Origin: UMGS1519 sp963621885
Lineage (GTDB): Bacteria > Actinomycetota > Coriobacteriia > Coriobacteriales > Eggerthellaceae
Direction: 5' to 3'
DNA length: 5,364 nt
NCBI GenBank assembly: GCA_963621885.1
Contig: CAVFFT010000076.1
Location: forward strand, 1-5,364
Part shown: positions 1 through 5,344 of the stretch, piece by piece
Layout: every line of letters starts with the position of its first letter
Position numbering within the stretch: the first letter of the stretch is position 1
Translations under genes and position numbers: made by a program
Notes under the pieces: model-generated
What the model was told of the DNA's origin: nothing
Database searches by the model: none
What the model saw: only the letters and a program-made list of their open reading frames with translations

Positions 1-174
1 GCGCGATTTGAACGCGTTTATGCTTGTGAATACCTATTTGGAAAGAAATCTGGTCGCGCGGCGCCGCGCGGCAATTGCAGCGCCTCGAAATCGACGCATC
101 AACCATCACTCATGGCATGGCGGCGTAGCGCTCAAACAGCTGCTGCCCATACATAAATGCCCACGACACACGAC
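1..174. other. Left-edge sequence without a supported gene
   Basis: No convincing coding region is seen. Plus-strand frame 1 is open from the window edge to a TAA at 154-156, which would place a gene end 18 nt from the convergent permease stop. However, its third-position GC is low and the translation resembles nothing I recognise. Frame 2 is open further but runs deep into the permease antisense. A minus-strand ATG at 106 opens a frame to the window edge but has no ribosome binding site and an unconvincing translation. The only clear structure is the palindrome at 55-70. Confidence 0.5.
55..70. repeat. Perfect 16-bp GC palindrome
   Basis: Positions 55-62 and 63-70 are exact reverse complements made only of G and C, so the DNA could form a hairpin with a 6-bp stem and a 4-nt loop. 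It lies about 105 bp past the stop codon of the AEC permease. Read on the minus strand it is followed, after a few bases, by a short T-rich stretch (around 41-49) rather than by an immediate T-tract. It could be a weak terminator for the permease gene or a chance feature of GC-rich DNA. No function is assigned. Confidence 0.4.
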
Positions 175-1122
175 TCAGAGGAACAAAACGGACACGAGGG
201 GAATGCTGATAACCGAAAGAATGGTCGTCACAAAAACGCCCTGGCTCATCGATTTCAGGTCGCCGCCGTACATGAGGCAAAGCATCGTGCCCGCCGAGGC
301 AGCCGGCATGCCATTCTCAAGCGCGAGCACACCCAACAGATGCATATCACTCGTGAAGAAGCCTCCGACCAGCCAAAACACCAGCGGCGCGCCTACCAAA
401 CGCAGAATGGCGGTGGGGTAGATGCGCCAGTTGCTCAGCATTTCCTTGAAATCGTATTTCGCAAGCGTCGAGCCAATGACCAGCATCGATGCCGGCGGCG
501 TCATCGCGCCAAGCATATTGCACGAGCGCCCGATAACCCCGCTTGTATCGGTGATATTGCCCAGTGCCAGAAAAAGCGCGGCGATGGAGGCGATCATCGT
601 GGGGCTTTTAAACTGATTGAGGATCATCTTCAGGCGATAGCTATTCGACACCGCCGTTTCCCCTGATGCGGAAACGAAATACGAACCAACGCTGAACACA
701 AGCAAATTGAAAATGATGTTGTACATCGAGGCGTAAAGCACCGCATTGCCGCCGACAATCGCGCCCACTACGGCAAAACCGATGAAGCCGGTGTTGCCAA
801 ACGCGATGGTGAACTGGTGCGCGCCCTGTTCCTTCTTCGGCGTGAAATACAGCTTGGGCGCAAGCCACGCCACAAGCAGCAGCACGGCAAAAGCGACGGT
901 GCTGATAAGAAGAATATTCAGGATGAACTCGGGCGCCGGCAGGTCGGTGTTCGAAAGTACCGAATCGAGAATCATCGCCGGGCAGGTGATGGTGAGGATG
1001 AGTTTCGAGAGGTGGCTATCGAAATCGTCGTTGGTGATGTCCAGCTTGCGCGCGGCAAAACCGCAGGCCACGATGATGACCAGAATCATCGTCGTCGATT
1101 CCGCGCTTAAGAACGTCTCCAA
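175..1122 (-). CDS. AEC (auxin efflux carrier) family permease
   Basis: This is a 315-residue integral membrane protein of the AEC family, whose bacterial members move organic acids such as malate or malonate across the cytoplasmic membrane. The sequence shows about ten hydrophobic segments from residue 10 to the C-terminus. It has the family's FGNTGFIGF stretch (108-116), with helix-breaking Gly/Asn/Pro typical of the crossover helices. The C-terminal half repeats the pattern with MPAASAGTM (272-280) and a final STLLSI-like helix (TTILSVISIPL, 299-309). The length fits the family norm of roughly 300-320. I chose the TTG at 1122 because GGGAGG lies 8 nt upstream. A TTG further upstream at 1164 overlaps the terminator T-tract, a GTG at 1140 has a poorer site, and the ATG at 1089 would cut into the first helix. 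The gene follows the decarboxylase cluster on the same strand but beyond a strong terminator. Substrate and direction cannot be read from sequence. A dicarboxylate or other organic acid is an inference from the neighbours. Confidence 0.9.
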   Translation of the reverse strand: METFLSAESTTMILVIIVACGFAARKLDITNDDFDSHLSKLILTITCPAMILDSVLSNTDLPAPEFILNILLISTVAFAVLLLVAWLAPKLYFTPKKEQGAHQFTIAFGNTGFIGFAVVGAIVGGNAVLYASMYNIIFNLLVFSVGSYFVSASGETAVSNSYRLKMILNQFKSPTMIASIAALFLALGNITDTSGVIGRSCNMLGAMTPPASMLVIGSTLAKYDFKEMLSNWRIYPTAILRLVGAPLVFWLVGGFFTSDMHLLGVLALENGMPAASAGTMLCLMYGGDLKSMSQGVFVTTILSVISIPLVSVLFL

Positions 1123-1130
1123 CGCGCCTT

Positions 1131-1136
1131 CCTCCC
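1131..1136 (-). promoter_or_regulatory. Ribosome binding site deciding the AEC permease start
   Basis: On the minus strand this reads GGGAGG, 8 nt before the TTG at 1122. It is the best Shine-Dalgarno match in the short leader and supports the 315-residue product over longer or shorter versions. Confidence 0.75.
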
Positions 1137-1162
1137 TCACGCTTCCCTTTAGCGCCAGCAAC

Positions 1163-1195
1163 AAAAAAGACCGGCGGCCAGAAGGCCACCGGTCT
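1163..1195 (-). terminator. Rho-independent terminator after oadB
   Basis: On the minus strand this is a 12-bp stem (1195-1184 with 1179-1168). It starts AGACCGG, has one G·U pair at 1188/1175 and a four-base TTCT loop, and is followed directly by a run of six T (1168-1163). It begins 24 nt past the oadB stop codon. Stem stability, tight loop and immediate T-run are all classical. It should end most transcripts of the decarboxylase operon. It sits 40 nt before the permease start, so any cotranscription of the permease would have to be readthrough. Confidence 0.9.
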
Positions 1196-1219
1196 CCTTA
1201 TGCTTCGCAGCTCGCGTAT

Positions 1220-2407
1220 TTATATCATAAACAGCGAGAGCATGTAGCCAGCCGCCACGGCGGAACCGATAACGCCAGCAACATTCGGGCCCATGGCGTG
1301 CATGAGCAGGAAGTTCGTCGGGTTCGCTTTCGCGCCCTCAATCTGCGACACGCGCGCGGCCATAGGCACGGCCGACACGCCGGCGGAACCGATAAGCGGG
1401 TTCGTCTTCTTGCCGGTCGCGTAGTACATGATCTTGCCCAGCAGCAGGCCGCCGAAGGTGGCGAGCTCGAAGGCGATCAGACCCAGAACAACGATCATCA
1501 GCGTCTCGGTCGTGAGGAAGCGGTCGGCCACAGCCGTCGCGCCCACGGAAACCGCGAGGAAGATGGTGACGATGTTCATAAGGGCGTTCTGCGAAGTATC
1601 GGACAGACGATCCGTCACGCCGCACTCGCGGAACAGGTTGCCCAGCATCAGGCAGCCGATAAGCGGTGCCACCGAAGGAAGCAGGAAGATGACGACAACG
1701 GCCACCAGCACCGGGAAGATAATCTTCTTCTCTTTGGATACCGGCTTGAGCTGTTCCATCTTGCACTTGCGCTCTTCCTCCGTCGTCATGAGACGCATGA
1801 GCGGCGGTTGGATGAGCGGAATCAGCGCCATGTAGGAATACGCCGCGATAGCGATAGCCGCGAGGTAGTCGGGCGCCAGCTTCGTGGTGAGCCAAATGGC
1901 GGTCGGGCCGTCAGCGCCACCGATGATGCCGATGGAAGCCGCGACGTTCGGTGCGAAGCCCAGAGCGCCTGCCATGATGAAGGCGCCAAGCACGCCGAAC
2001 TGCGCAGCCGCGCCAAGGAGCAGCGACTTCGGGTTAGCGAGCAGCGGGCCGAAGTCGGTCATTGCGCCAACGCCCAGGAAGATGAGCGAAGGATACAAGC
2101 CCGATTTCACGCCGATGTACAGAACGTCGAGCAGGCCGCCTTCATGGAGGATCTCCGTGATGGTGACGGTGCCCTGAATGTAGCCGTCCCACATCTCCGG
2201 GTGGTAAAGGCCATTGCCGGGGATGTTGGTGAGGATGATGCCGAAAGCGATGCCCACCAGCAGCAGCGGCTCAAACTTCTTCACGATGCCAAGGTACAGC
2301 AGCACGCCGCCAATGGCGATCATTATCAGCTGGAGAGGGTTCTCGCCCAGCTGCACGATGCCTGTGCTTACCCACAGGTTCTCGAGAATTGCCAGAATAG
2401 TGTCCAT
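1220..2407 (-). CDS. oadB: Sodium-translocating decarboxylase subunit beta (OadB family)
   Basis: This is a 395-residue polytopic membrane protein. In the family it decarboxylates carboxybiotin on the carrier protein, consuming a periplasmic or external proton, and couples this to Na+ export. Visible hallmarks are GGADGPTA (163-170), a following helix with AYSYMALIPLIQPP, and the C-terminal NPLIGSAGVSAVPMAAR (336-352). The residues D166, Y192, N336, G340, S345 and R352 match the known Klebsiella OadB coupling residues D203, Y229, N373, G377, S382 and R389 at a constant offset of 37 (numbers recalled from the literature). The Na+ pathway therefore looks intact. The N-terminus is shorter than in Klebsiella (about 433 aa) and resembles the compact MmdB/GcdB type. 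The start ATG lies 10 nt after the biotin-carrier stop, with AGGCGG 6 nt upstream that overlaps that stop, so translation is probably coupled. The beta subunit alone cannot tell oxaloacetate from methylmalonyl-CoA or glutaconyl-CoA pumps. The oadA-type partner gene points to oxaloacetate. Confidence 0.95.
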   Translation of the reverse strand: MDTILAILENLWVSTGIVQLGENPLQLIMIAIGGVLLYLGIVKKFEPLLLVGIAFGIILTNIPGNGLYHPEMWDGYIQGTVTITEILHEGGLLDVLYIGVKSGLYPSLIFLGVGAMTDFGPLLANPKSLLLGAAAQFGVLGAFIMAGALGFAPNVAASIGIIGGADGPTAIWLTTKLAPDYLAAIAIAAYSYMALIPLIQPPLMRLMTTEEERKCKMEQLKPVSKEKKIIFPVLVAVVVIFLLPSVAPLIGCLMLGNLFRECGVTDRLSDTSQNALMNIVTIFLAVSVGATAVADRFLTTETLMIVVLGLIAFELATFGGLLLGKIMYYATGKKTNPLIGSAGVSAVPMAARVSQIEGAKANPTNFLLMHAMGPNVAGVIGSAVAAGYMLSLFMI

Positions 2408-2417
2408 GCCTCGCCGC

Positions 2418-2807
2418 CTAAATCACGAGCAGAACGTCATCGGTTGCCACGACGGAACCCGCGTCGGCAACAATCTGCTTAACGGTGCCATCGCAGGGAG
2501 CGTTGATTTCGTTCTCCATCTTCATGGCCTCAAGGATGACGACCGTCTCGCCTTCCTTGACCGCCTGACCCGGCTTCACGAGCACGCGCAGGACGTTGCC
2601 CGGCATGGGCGACTTCACCTGCGTGCCTGCAACCGGACCCTCGTTCGCGGGAGCGGCGGCAACCGGCGCCATGGCGACGGGAGCAGCGGCAACAACCGGT
2701 GCGGGAGGCACGGGCGACTTCGCCTCGTACTCATCGAGAATCATCGCTTCGCCCTGTTCAACCTCGACCTCGTAGGTCTTGTTGCGAAGAGTTACAACGT
2801 ATTTCAC
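2418..2807 (-). CDS. Biotin carrier protein of Na+-pumping decarboxylase
   Basis: This is a 129-residue protein that carries the covalently bound biotin that shuttles CO2 from the carboxyltransferase to the membrane subunit. Residues 1-30 form a small N-terminal segment starting MKYVVTLRNKTYEVEVE. Residues 31-61 are a flexible Ala/Pro-rich linker. Residues 62-129 form a biotinyl domain with the motif EAMKMEN, in which K96 is the expected biotinylation site, about 33 residues from the C-terminus as is usual. In Klebsiella this domain is fused to the end of OadA. Here it is a separate gene, as in the methylmalonyl-CoA decarboxylase (MmdC) and glutaconyl-CoA decarboxylase (GcdC) systems. The start codon is GTG and overlaps the TGA of the upstream oadG-like gene in a GTGA junction. 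A strong GGGAGGT (2814-2820) lies 6 nt upstream, so this subunit may be made in good amount. It could equally be named mmdC- or oadC-like, so I give no symbol. Confidence 0.95.
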   Translation of the reverse strand: MKYVVTLRNKTYEVEVEQGEAMILDEYEAKSPVPPAPVVAAAPVAMAPVAAAPANEGPVAGTQVKSPMPGNVLRVLVKPGQAVKEGETVVILEAMKMENEINAPCDGTVKQIVADAGSVVATDDVLLVI

Positions 2808-3133
2808 CTCTGGACCTCCCTAATTGAGATGAATCGCAATTCATTAAGCGGTTTACCCAGCTCGTCTGCCACGATAGCCATAATCATCGCGGCGTCGTGC
2901 GGGTTGGTGTCATAAAGCTTCAATTCGCCTGCAGTGCCAGGAGCAAGAGCAGGACTCGCTGCGGCTGCCGGAGCTTGCGCGCCCGCGGCCTCCTTCTGCT
3001 CCTTCTTGCCGCCGAACTCGAACTTGCTCATAAGCCAGATGACAAACTCGAGGAAAATCAGCACGGCAAAAACGATGATCATGCCGAGCAGCGCGTAGAA
3101 GCAGTAGTCGAGAATTCCCCATTGCATGTCCAT
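2804..3133 (-). CDS. oadG: OadG / MmdD-type small membrane subunit
   Basis: This is a 109-residue protein with one membrane helix (about residues 9-36), a short charged patch with Lys/Glu (43-48), an Ala/Pro-rich linker (about 49-67) and a conserved-looking C-terminal segment (78-107, HDAAMIMAIVADELGKPL then NELRFISIREV). Family members anchor the cytosolic carboxyltransferase and biotin carrier to the beta subunit and help assemble the complex. The length and linker resemble the MmdD delta subunit more than the shorter Klebsiella OadG (about 83 aa). It lacks the cluster of histidines I recall from the Klebsiella OadG tail and keeps only H79 there. The ATG lies 2 nt after the oadA stop with GAGGA 6 nt upstream. 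A second in-frame ATG at residue 3 is less well spaced. The end overlaps the biotin-carrier start by 4 nt, indicating coupled translation. Assignment rests on topology and operon position, so mmdD-like is an equal name. Confidence 0.85.
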   Translation of the reverse strand: MDMQWGILDYCFYALLGMIIVFAVLIFLEFVIWLMSKFEFGGKKEQKEAAGAQAPAAAASPALAPGTAGELKLYDTNPHDAAMIMAIVADELGKPLNELRFISIREVQR

Positions 3134-3135
3134 GG

Positions 3136-4530
3136 CTAGTCCTCGATTTTCTCGATGCTGTACGCGGCCACGTTCTCTTCAGCTTCCTTGCGTGCCACGA
3201 AGAACTTCTCCGCAACCTCGGGGAAGGCGATGTAGGAAAGCACGTCCTCGTCGCTGCGAGCGGTTTCGCCAAGCTTCTCCTGCGCCACCTCGAAGGTGTC
3301 GGTAGGAAGCGTGTCGGCATAGCGGCCCTCAAGCGGCTTGTCGTCGCCCAGAATCTTGGCGCGCACTTCCTCGTTGATCGGAGCGGGGGTGTGACCATAC
3401 TCGCCACGGCAGTATGCCTTCACTTCGGCACCCACGTTCTTGTAGCGCTCGCCGGCGAGCACGTTTTGCACCGCCTGCGTGCCCACGAGCTGAGACGTGG
3501 GGGTAACGAGCGGCGGGAAGCCCAGATCCTCGCGCACGCGCGGGGTCTCGGCGAGAGCCTCGTCGAACTTGTCGCTTGCGTTCAGGCTCTTCAGCTGCGA
3601 AAGCAGGTTGGAGAGCATGCCGCCCGGAATCTGGTAGTTCAGGCACTGCGTATCGGTGCCCAGGGAAATGGGGTTCAGCGTGCCGTCTTCGATGAAGCCG
3701 TTACGCACACCCTTGAAGTAGTCGGCGATCTCGTAGAGCGTCGCGCCATTCAGGCCCGTCTCGTAGCCGAGCTCGCTCAGCGCCACGTGCAGGCTTTCCG
3801 TGGAAGGCTGGCTCGTGCCGCCGCTCAGAGGCGAAATCGCGGTGTCGATGATATCGACGCCGGCCTCGATCGCCTTCATGTAGGTCATATACGCCATGCC
3901 AGCGGTGCAGTGCGTATGAATCTGGATGGGCACATCGACCGCATCCTTCAAAGCGGAAACCAGCTCGTAGGCGTTTGCCGGAGTCAGAATGCCCGCCATG
4001 TCCTTGATCGCGATGGAGTTGACGCCCATCTCGACCATCTGCTTTGCCAGCTTCACATACATCTCGTTCGTATGAACGGGGCTCGTGGTGTAGCTGATAG
4101 CACCTTGCGCTTCCGCGCCCGATTCCACAGCTGCCTCGATGGCAACACGCAGGTTCTCGACGTCATTCAACGCATCAAAGATGCGAATGATGTCGATGCC
4201 GTTCTCAACCGACGCCTTCACAAAGCGGCGAACGATATCGTCCGGGTAATGCTTGTAGCCCAGAATGTTCTGCCCACGCAGAAGCATCTGAAGCTTCGTA
4301 TTCGGCAAACCCGCACGCAGTTTGCGCAGACGCTCCCACGGATCCTCGTTCAGGAAACGCATGCACACGTCGAAGGTCGCACCGCCCCAGCATTCAAGGG
4401 AATGGTACCCAGCCGCATCAAGCTTCGGCAGGATGGGTTCCATCGCATCGAATGGCATCCGCGTTGCGATCAGGCTTTGCTGCGCATCGCGCAGCACGGT
4501 TTCGGTGAAACCGATTTGTCTATTTGCCAC
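3136..4530 (-). CDS. oadA: Oxaloacetate decarboxylase alpha-type carboxyltransferase (no biotin domain)
   Basis: This is a 464-residue cytosolic carboxyltransferase that transfers the carboxyl group of oxaloacetate to protein-bound biotin. Residues 1-300 or so form an HMG-CoA-lyase-like TIM barrel. The remainder is the conserved PYC/OADA domain. Metal ligands are visible as D15 (LRDAQQSL), K176 (AIKDMAG, the lysine carbamylated in the family), and H205 and H207 (IHTHCTAGMAYMTY). They align at a constant offset of 2 with D17, K178, H207 and H209 as I recall them for Vibrio OadA. The protein ends where Klebsiella OadA (about 596 aa) would continue into its biotin domain. That function is supplied by the separate gene at 2418-2807. 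I place the start at GTG 4530 because GAGGTG lies 6 nt upstream (4537-4542) and the family N-terminus ANRQIGFTETVLRD begins here. A TTG at 4578 would overlap the probable -10 box. The alternative name is pyruvate carboxylase subunit B, but no biotin carboxylase is present and a Na+-pump beta subunit is. Confidence 0.93.
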   Translation of the reverse strand: MANRQIGFTETVLRDAQQSLIATRMPFDAMEPILPKLDAAGYHSLECWGGATFDVCMRFLNEDPWERLRKLRAGLPNTKLQMLLRGQNILGYKHYPDDIVRRFVKASVENGIDIIRIFDALNDVENLRVAIEAAVESGAEAQGAISYTTSPVHTNEMYVKLAKQMVEMGVNSIAIKDMAGILTPANAYELVSALKDAVDVPIQIHTHCTAGMAYMTYMKAIEAGVDIIDTAISPLSGGTSQPSTESLHVALSELGYETGLNGATLYEIADYFKGVRNGFIEDGTLNPISLGTDTQCLNYQIPGGMLSNLLSQLKSLNASDKFDEALAETPRVREDLGFPPLVTPTSQLVGTQAVQNVLAGERYKNVGAEVKAYCRGEYGHTPAPINEEVRAKILGDDKPLEGRYADTLPTDTFEVAQEKLGETARSDEDVLSYIAFPEVAEKFFVARKEAEENVAAYSIEKIED

Positions 4531-4536
4531 TGAAAA

Positions 4537-4542
4537 CACCTC
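4537..4542 (-). promoter_or_regulatory. Ribosome binding site deciding the oadA start
   Basis: This reads GAGGTG on the minus strand, 6 nt before the GTG at 4530. It fixes the start of the carboxyltransferase and argues against the 16-residue longer version that would begin at the TTG at 4578. Confidence 0.85.
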
Positions 4543-4577
4543 ATCATCCTCGGTCGCCCAACACCATAGACTTGTCA

Positions 4578-4583
4578 ATTATA
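4578..4583 (-). promoter_or_regulatory. Probable -10 box of the oad operon promoter
   Basis: A perfect TATAAT on the minus strand lies 47 nt before the GTG start of oadA, predicting a transcript start near 4571 and a leader of about 40 nt. No good -35 hexamer is found at 15-19 nt spacing. The region there is T/C-rich (for example TTTCTT at 16 nt). A weak -35 could mean activator dependence, but that is inference. A 5-bp inverted repeat, CTTGT at 4571-4575 and ACAAG at 4598-4602, brackets the box and is too short to call an operator. Confidence 0.55.
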
Positions 4584-4652
4584 GATAAAATTTCGGTACA
4601 AGAAAGAAAAATTACCCATTGACGGGATAAAAATTTATGCGTGGAGAAACGG

Positions 4653-4680
4653 TCGACAAACGCGGGCCGACTCATATAAT
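4653..4680 (+). promoter_or_regulatory. mscL promoter
   Basis: TCGACA at 4653-4658 (one mismatch to the -35 consensus TTGACA) and a perfect TATAAT at 4675-4680 are separated by 16 nt. This predicts a sigma-70/SigA-type start near 4687 and an mscL leader of about 60 nt. It is divergent from the oad promoter, and the two -10 boxes are about 90 bp apart. The AT-rich stretch at 4626-4638 just upstream could act as an UP element. Confidence 0.7.
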
Positions 4681-4682
4681 TG

Positions 4683-4707
4683 GTAGTTCGTTTATACGAA
4701 ACGCTAC
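4683..4707 (+). promoter_or_regulatory. Hairpin at the start of the mscL leader
   Basis: TTCGT (4687-4691) and ACGAA (4696-4700) pair around a 4-nt loop. Outside them, GTAG (4683-4686) can pair with CTAC (4704-4707) across a 3-nt bulge. The structure covers the predicted transcript start, so it could be an operator half-site pair or a 5'-end RNA stem. It may also be chance. Confidence 0.3.
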
Positions 4708-4732
4708 TTTTGTTAAAAAGGCATTCTGAGCT

Positions 4733-4738
4733 GGAGGT
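4733..4738 (+). promoter_or_regulatory. Ribosome binding site deciding the mscL start
   Basis: GGAGGT lies 7 nt before the ATG at 4746. It rules out a longer product from the upstream TTG at 4680, which overlaps the -10 box and would add 22 residues unlike any MscL N-terminus. Confidence 0.9.
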
Positions 4739-4745
4739 ATTTTAC

Positions 4746-5177
4746 ATGGGCTTCGTAAATGAATTCAAGGCGTTTATCGCGCGCGGCAACGTGATGGACA
4801 TGGCAGTCGGCATTATTATCGGCAGCGCGTTCACCGCGATCGTGTCGTCGCTGACCGATGACATCATCAATCCGCTTATCACTTTCATCACCGGCGGCAA
4901 CGGAACCACCGTGGGAAGCCTCGTGGTGCCGGGCACATCCATCGACTTCGGTTCGTTCATTAGCGCCGTCATCAACTTCCTTATTGTCGCGCTGATCGTG
5001 TTCTGCCTTGTGAAGGCCGTGAACAAGCTCGACGCGCAGGCCGAGAAGCTGCTTCACAAGGAAAAGGAAGAAGAGAAGCCTGCGCCCACGTGCCCCTTCT
5101 GCAAGGAGGACGTGAAGGAGGGTGCCACGCGCTGCCCCCATTGCGCTGGCGCGTTCGATGCGCCTGTTGAGGGGTAA
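4746..5177 (+). CDS. mscL: Large-conductance mechanosensitive channel MscL with C-terminal zinc ribbon
   Basis: This 143-residue protein should form a homopentameric membrane channel that opens under membrane tension and releases solutes during hypo-osmotic shock. The N-terminal amphipathic helix (FVNEFKAFIARG, 3-14) leads into TM1 with the family signature GNVMDMAVGIIIGSAFTAIVSSL (about 14-36). A short periplasmic loop (about 49-66) follows, then TM2 (about 68-92), ending in the KAVNKL motif. After a charged segment (K/E-rich, 101-111), the usual C-terminal helical bundle is replaced by a four-cysteine zinc ribbon, CPFC (116-119) and CPHC (130-133) with ten residues between. E. coli MscL (136 aa) has no such cysteines. 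ATG with GGAGGT at 7 nt sets the start. The gene has its own promoter and runs divergently from the oad operon, so functional linkage to the pump is not implied. Confidence 0.95.
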   Translation: MGFVNEFKAFIARGNVMDMAVGIIIGSAFTAIVSSLTDDIINPLITFITGGNGTTVGSLVVPGTSIDFGSFISAVINFLIVALIVFCLVKAVNKLDAQAEKLLHKEKEEEKPAPTCPFCKEDVKEGATRCPHCAGAFDAPVEG

Positions 5178-5246
5178 TTGCTAACTGGTGAGCGAAACGT
5201 AGGAAACAGGCTTGGGACTAGCAAAGGCCCGGCTTGATAGAACTGA

Positions 5247-5276
5247 CGGGTCCGGCAGTATGAGCTGTCGGACCCG
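5247..5276 (+). terminator. Candidate terminator hairpin after mscL
   Basis: Positions 5247-5258 and 5265-5276 form a 12-bp GC-rich stem with one G·U pair and a six-base loop (TATGAG). It starts 70 nt after the mscL stop. The stem is strong but is followed by CTGCGTTAAT rather than a T-run, so it is not a classical intrinsic terminator. It could be a processing or RNA-protecting structure. Confidence 0.45.
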
Positions 5277-5304
5277 CTGCGTTAATGGGCTGGTTGCGTG
5301 TATA

Positions 5305-5337
5305 GAGCACTCGGGGTTCAAGTCCCGCGAGGGCCCC
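5305..5337 (+). other. tRNA T-arm-like sequence, possible tRNA remnant
   Basis: GGGTTCAAGTCCC (5314-5326) has the T-loop consensus TTCAAGT closed by three G-C pairs. The stem extends as CTCG (5310-5313) with CGAG (5328-5331) across one bulged G. A GC-rich stretch (GGGCCCC) follows, as an acceptor 3' strand might. GAGC (5305-5308) resembles the D-stem 3' half. No matching 5' acceptor strand (GGCCCTC-like), D-loop or anticodon arm is present upstream, so this is not an intact tRNA. It may be a remnant left by deletion or element excision, or coincidence. Confidence 0.25.
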
Positions 5338-5344
5338 GGAAATG

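Noticed and set aside
1..106. Minus-strand gene start (ATG at 106) running off the left edge
   Set aside because: There is no ribosome binding site, the translation is unconvincing, and it is too short to judge.
1123..1164. N-terminal extension of the AEC permease from the TTG at 1164 or the GTG at 1140
   Set aside because: The first overlaps the terminator T-run and the second has a poorly spaced ribosome binding site. The TTG at 1122 has GGGAGG at 8 nt and gives the usual family length.
746..2482. Long plus-strand open frame of 578 codons across the permease, terminator and oadB
   Set aside because: It is antisense to two well-supported genes, is rich in His/Arg/Gln as expected from reading GC-rich codons backwards, crosses a terminator hairpin, and shows no recognisable domain.
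3391..4533. Plus-strand open frame of 380 codons opposite oadA
   Set aside because: It is an antisense shadow of oadA. The composition is dominated by Arg, His, Leu and Val, with no ribosome binding site or family motif.
4531..4578. N-terminal extension of oadA from the TTG at 4578
   Set aside because: The TTG lies inside the probable -10 box, the extra 16 residues do not resemble family N-termini, and GTG 4530 has a well-placed GAGGTG.
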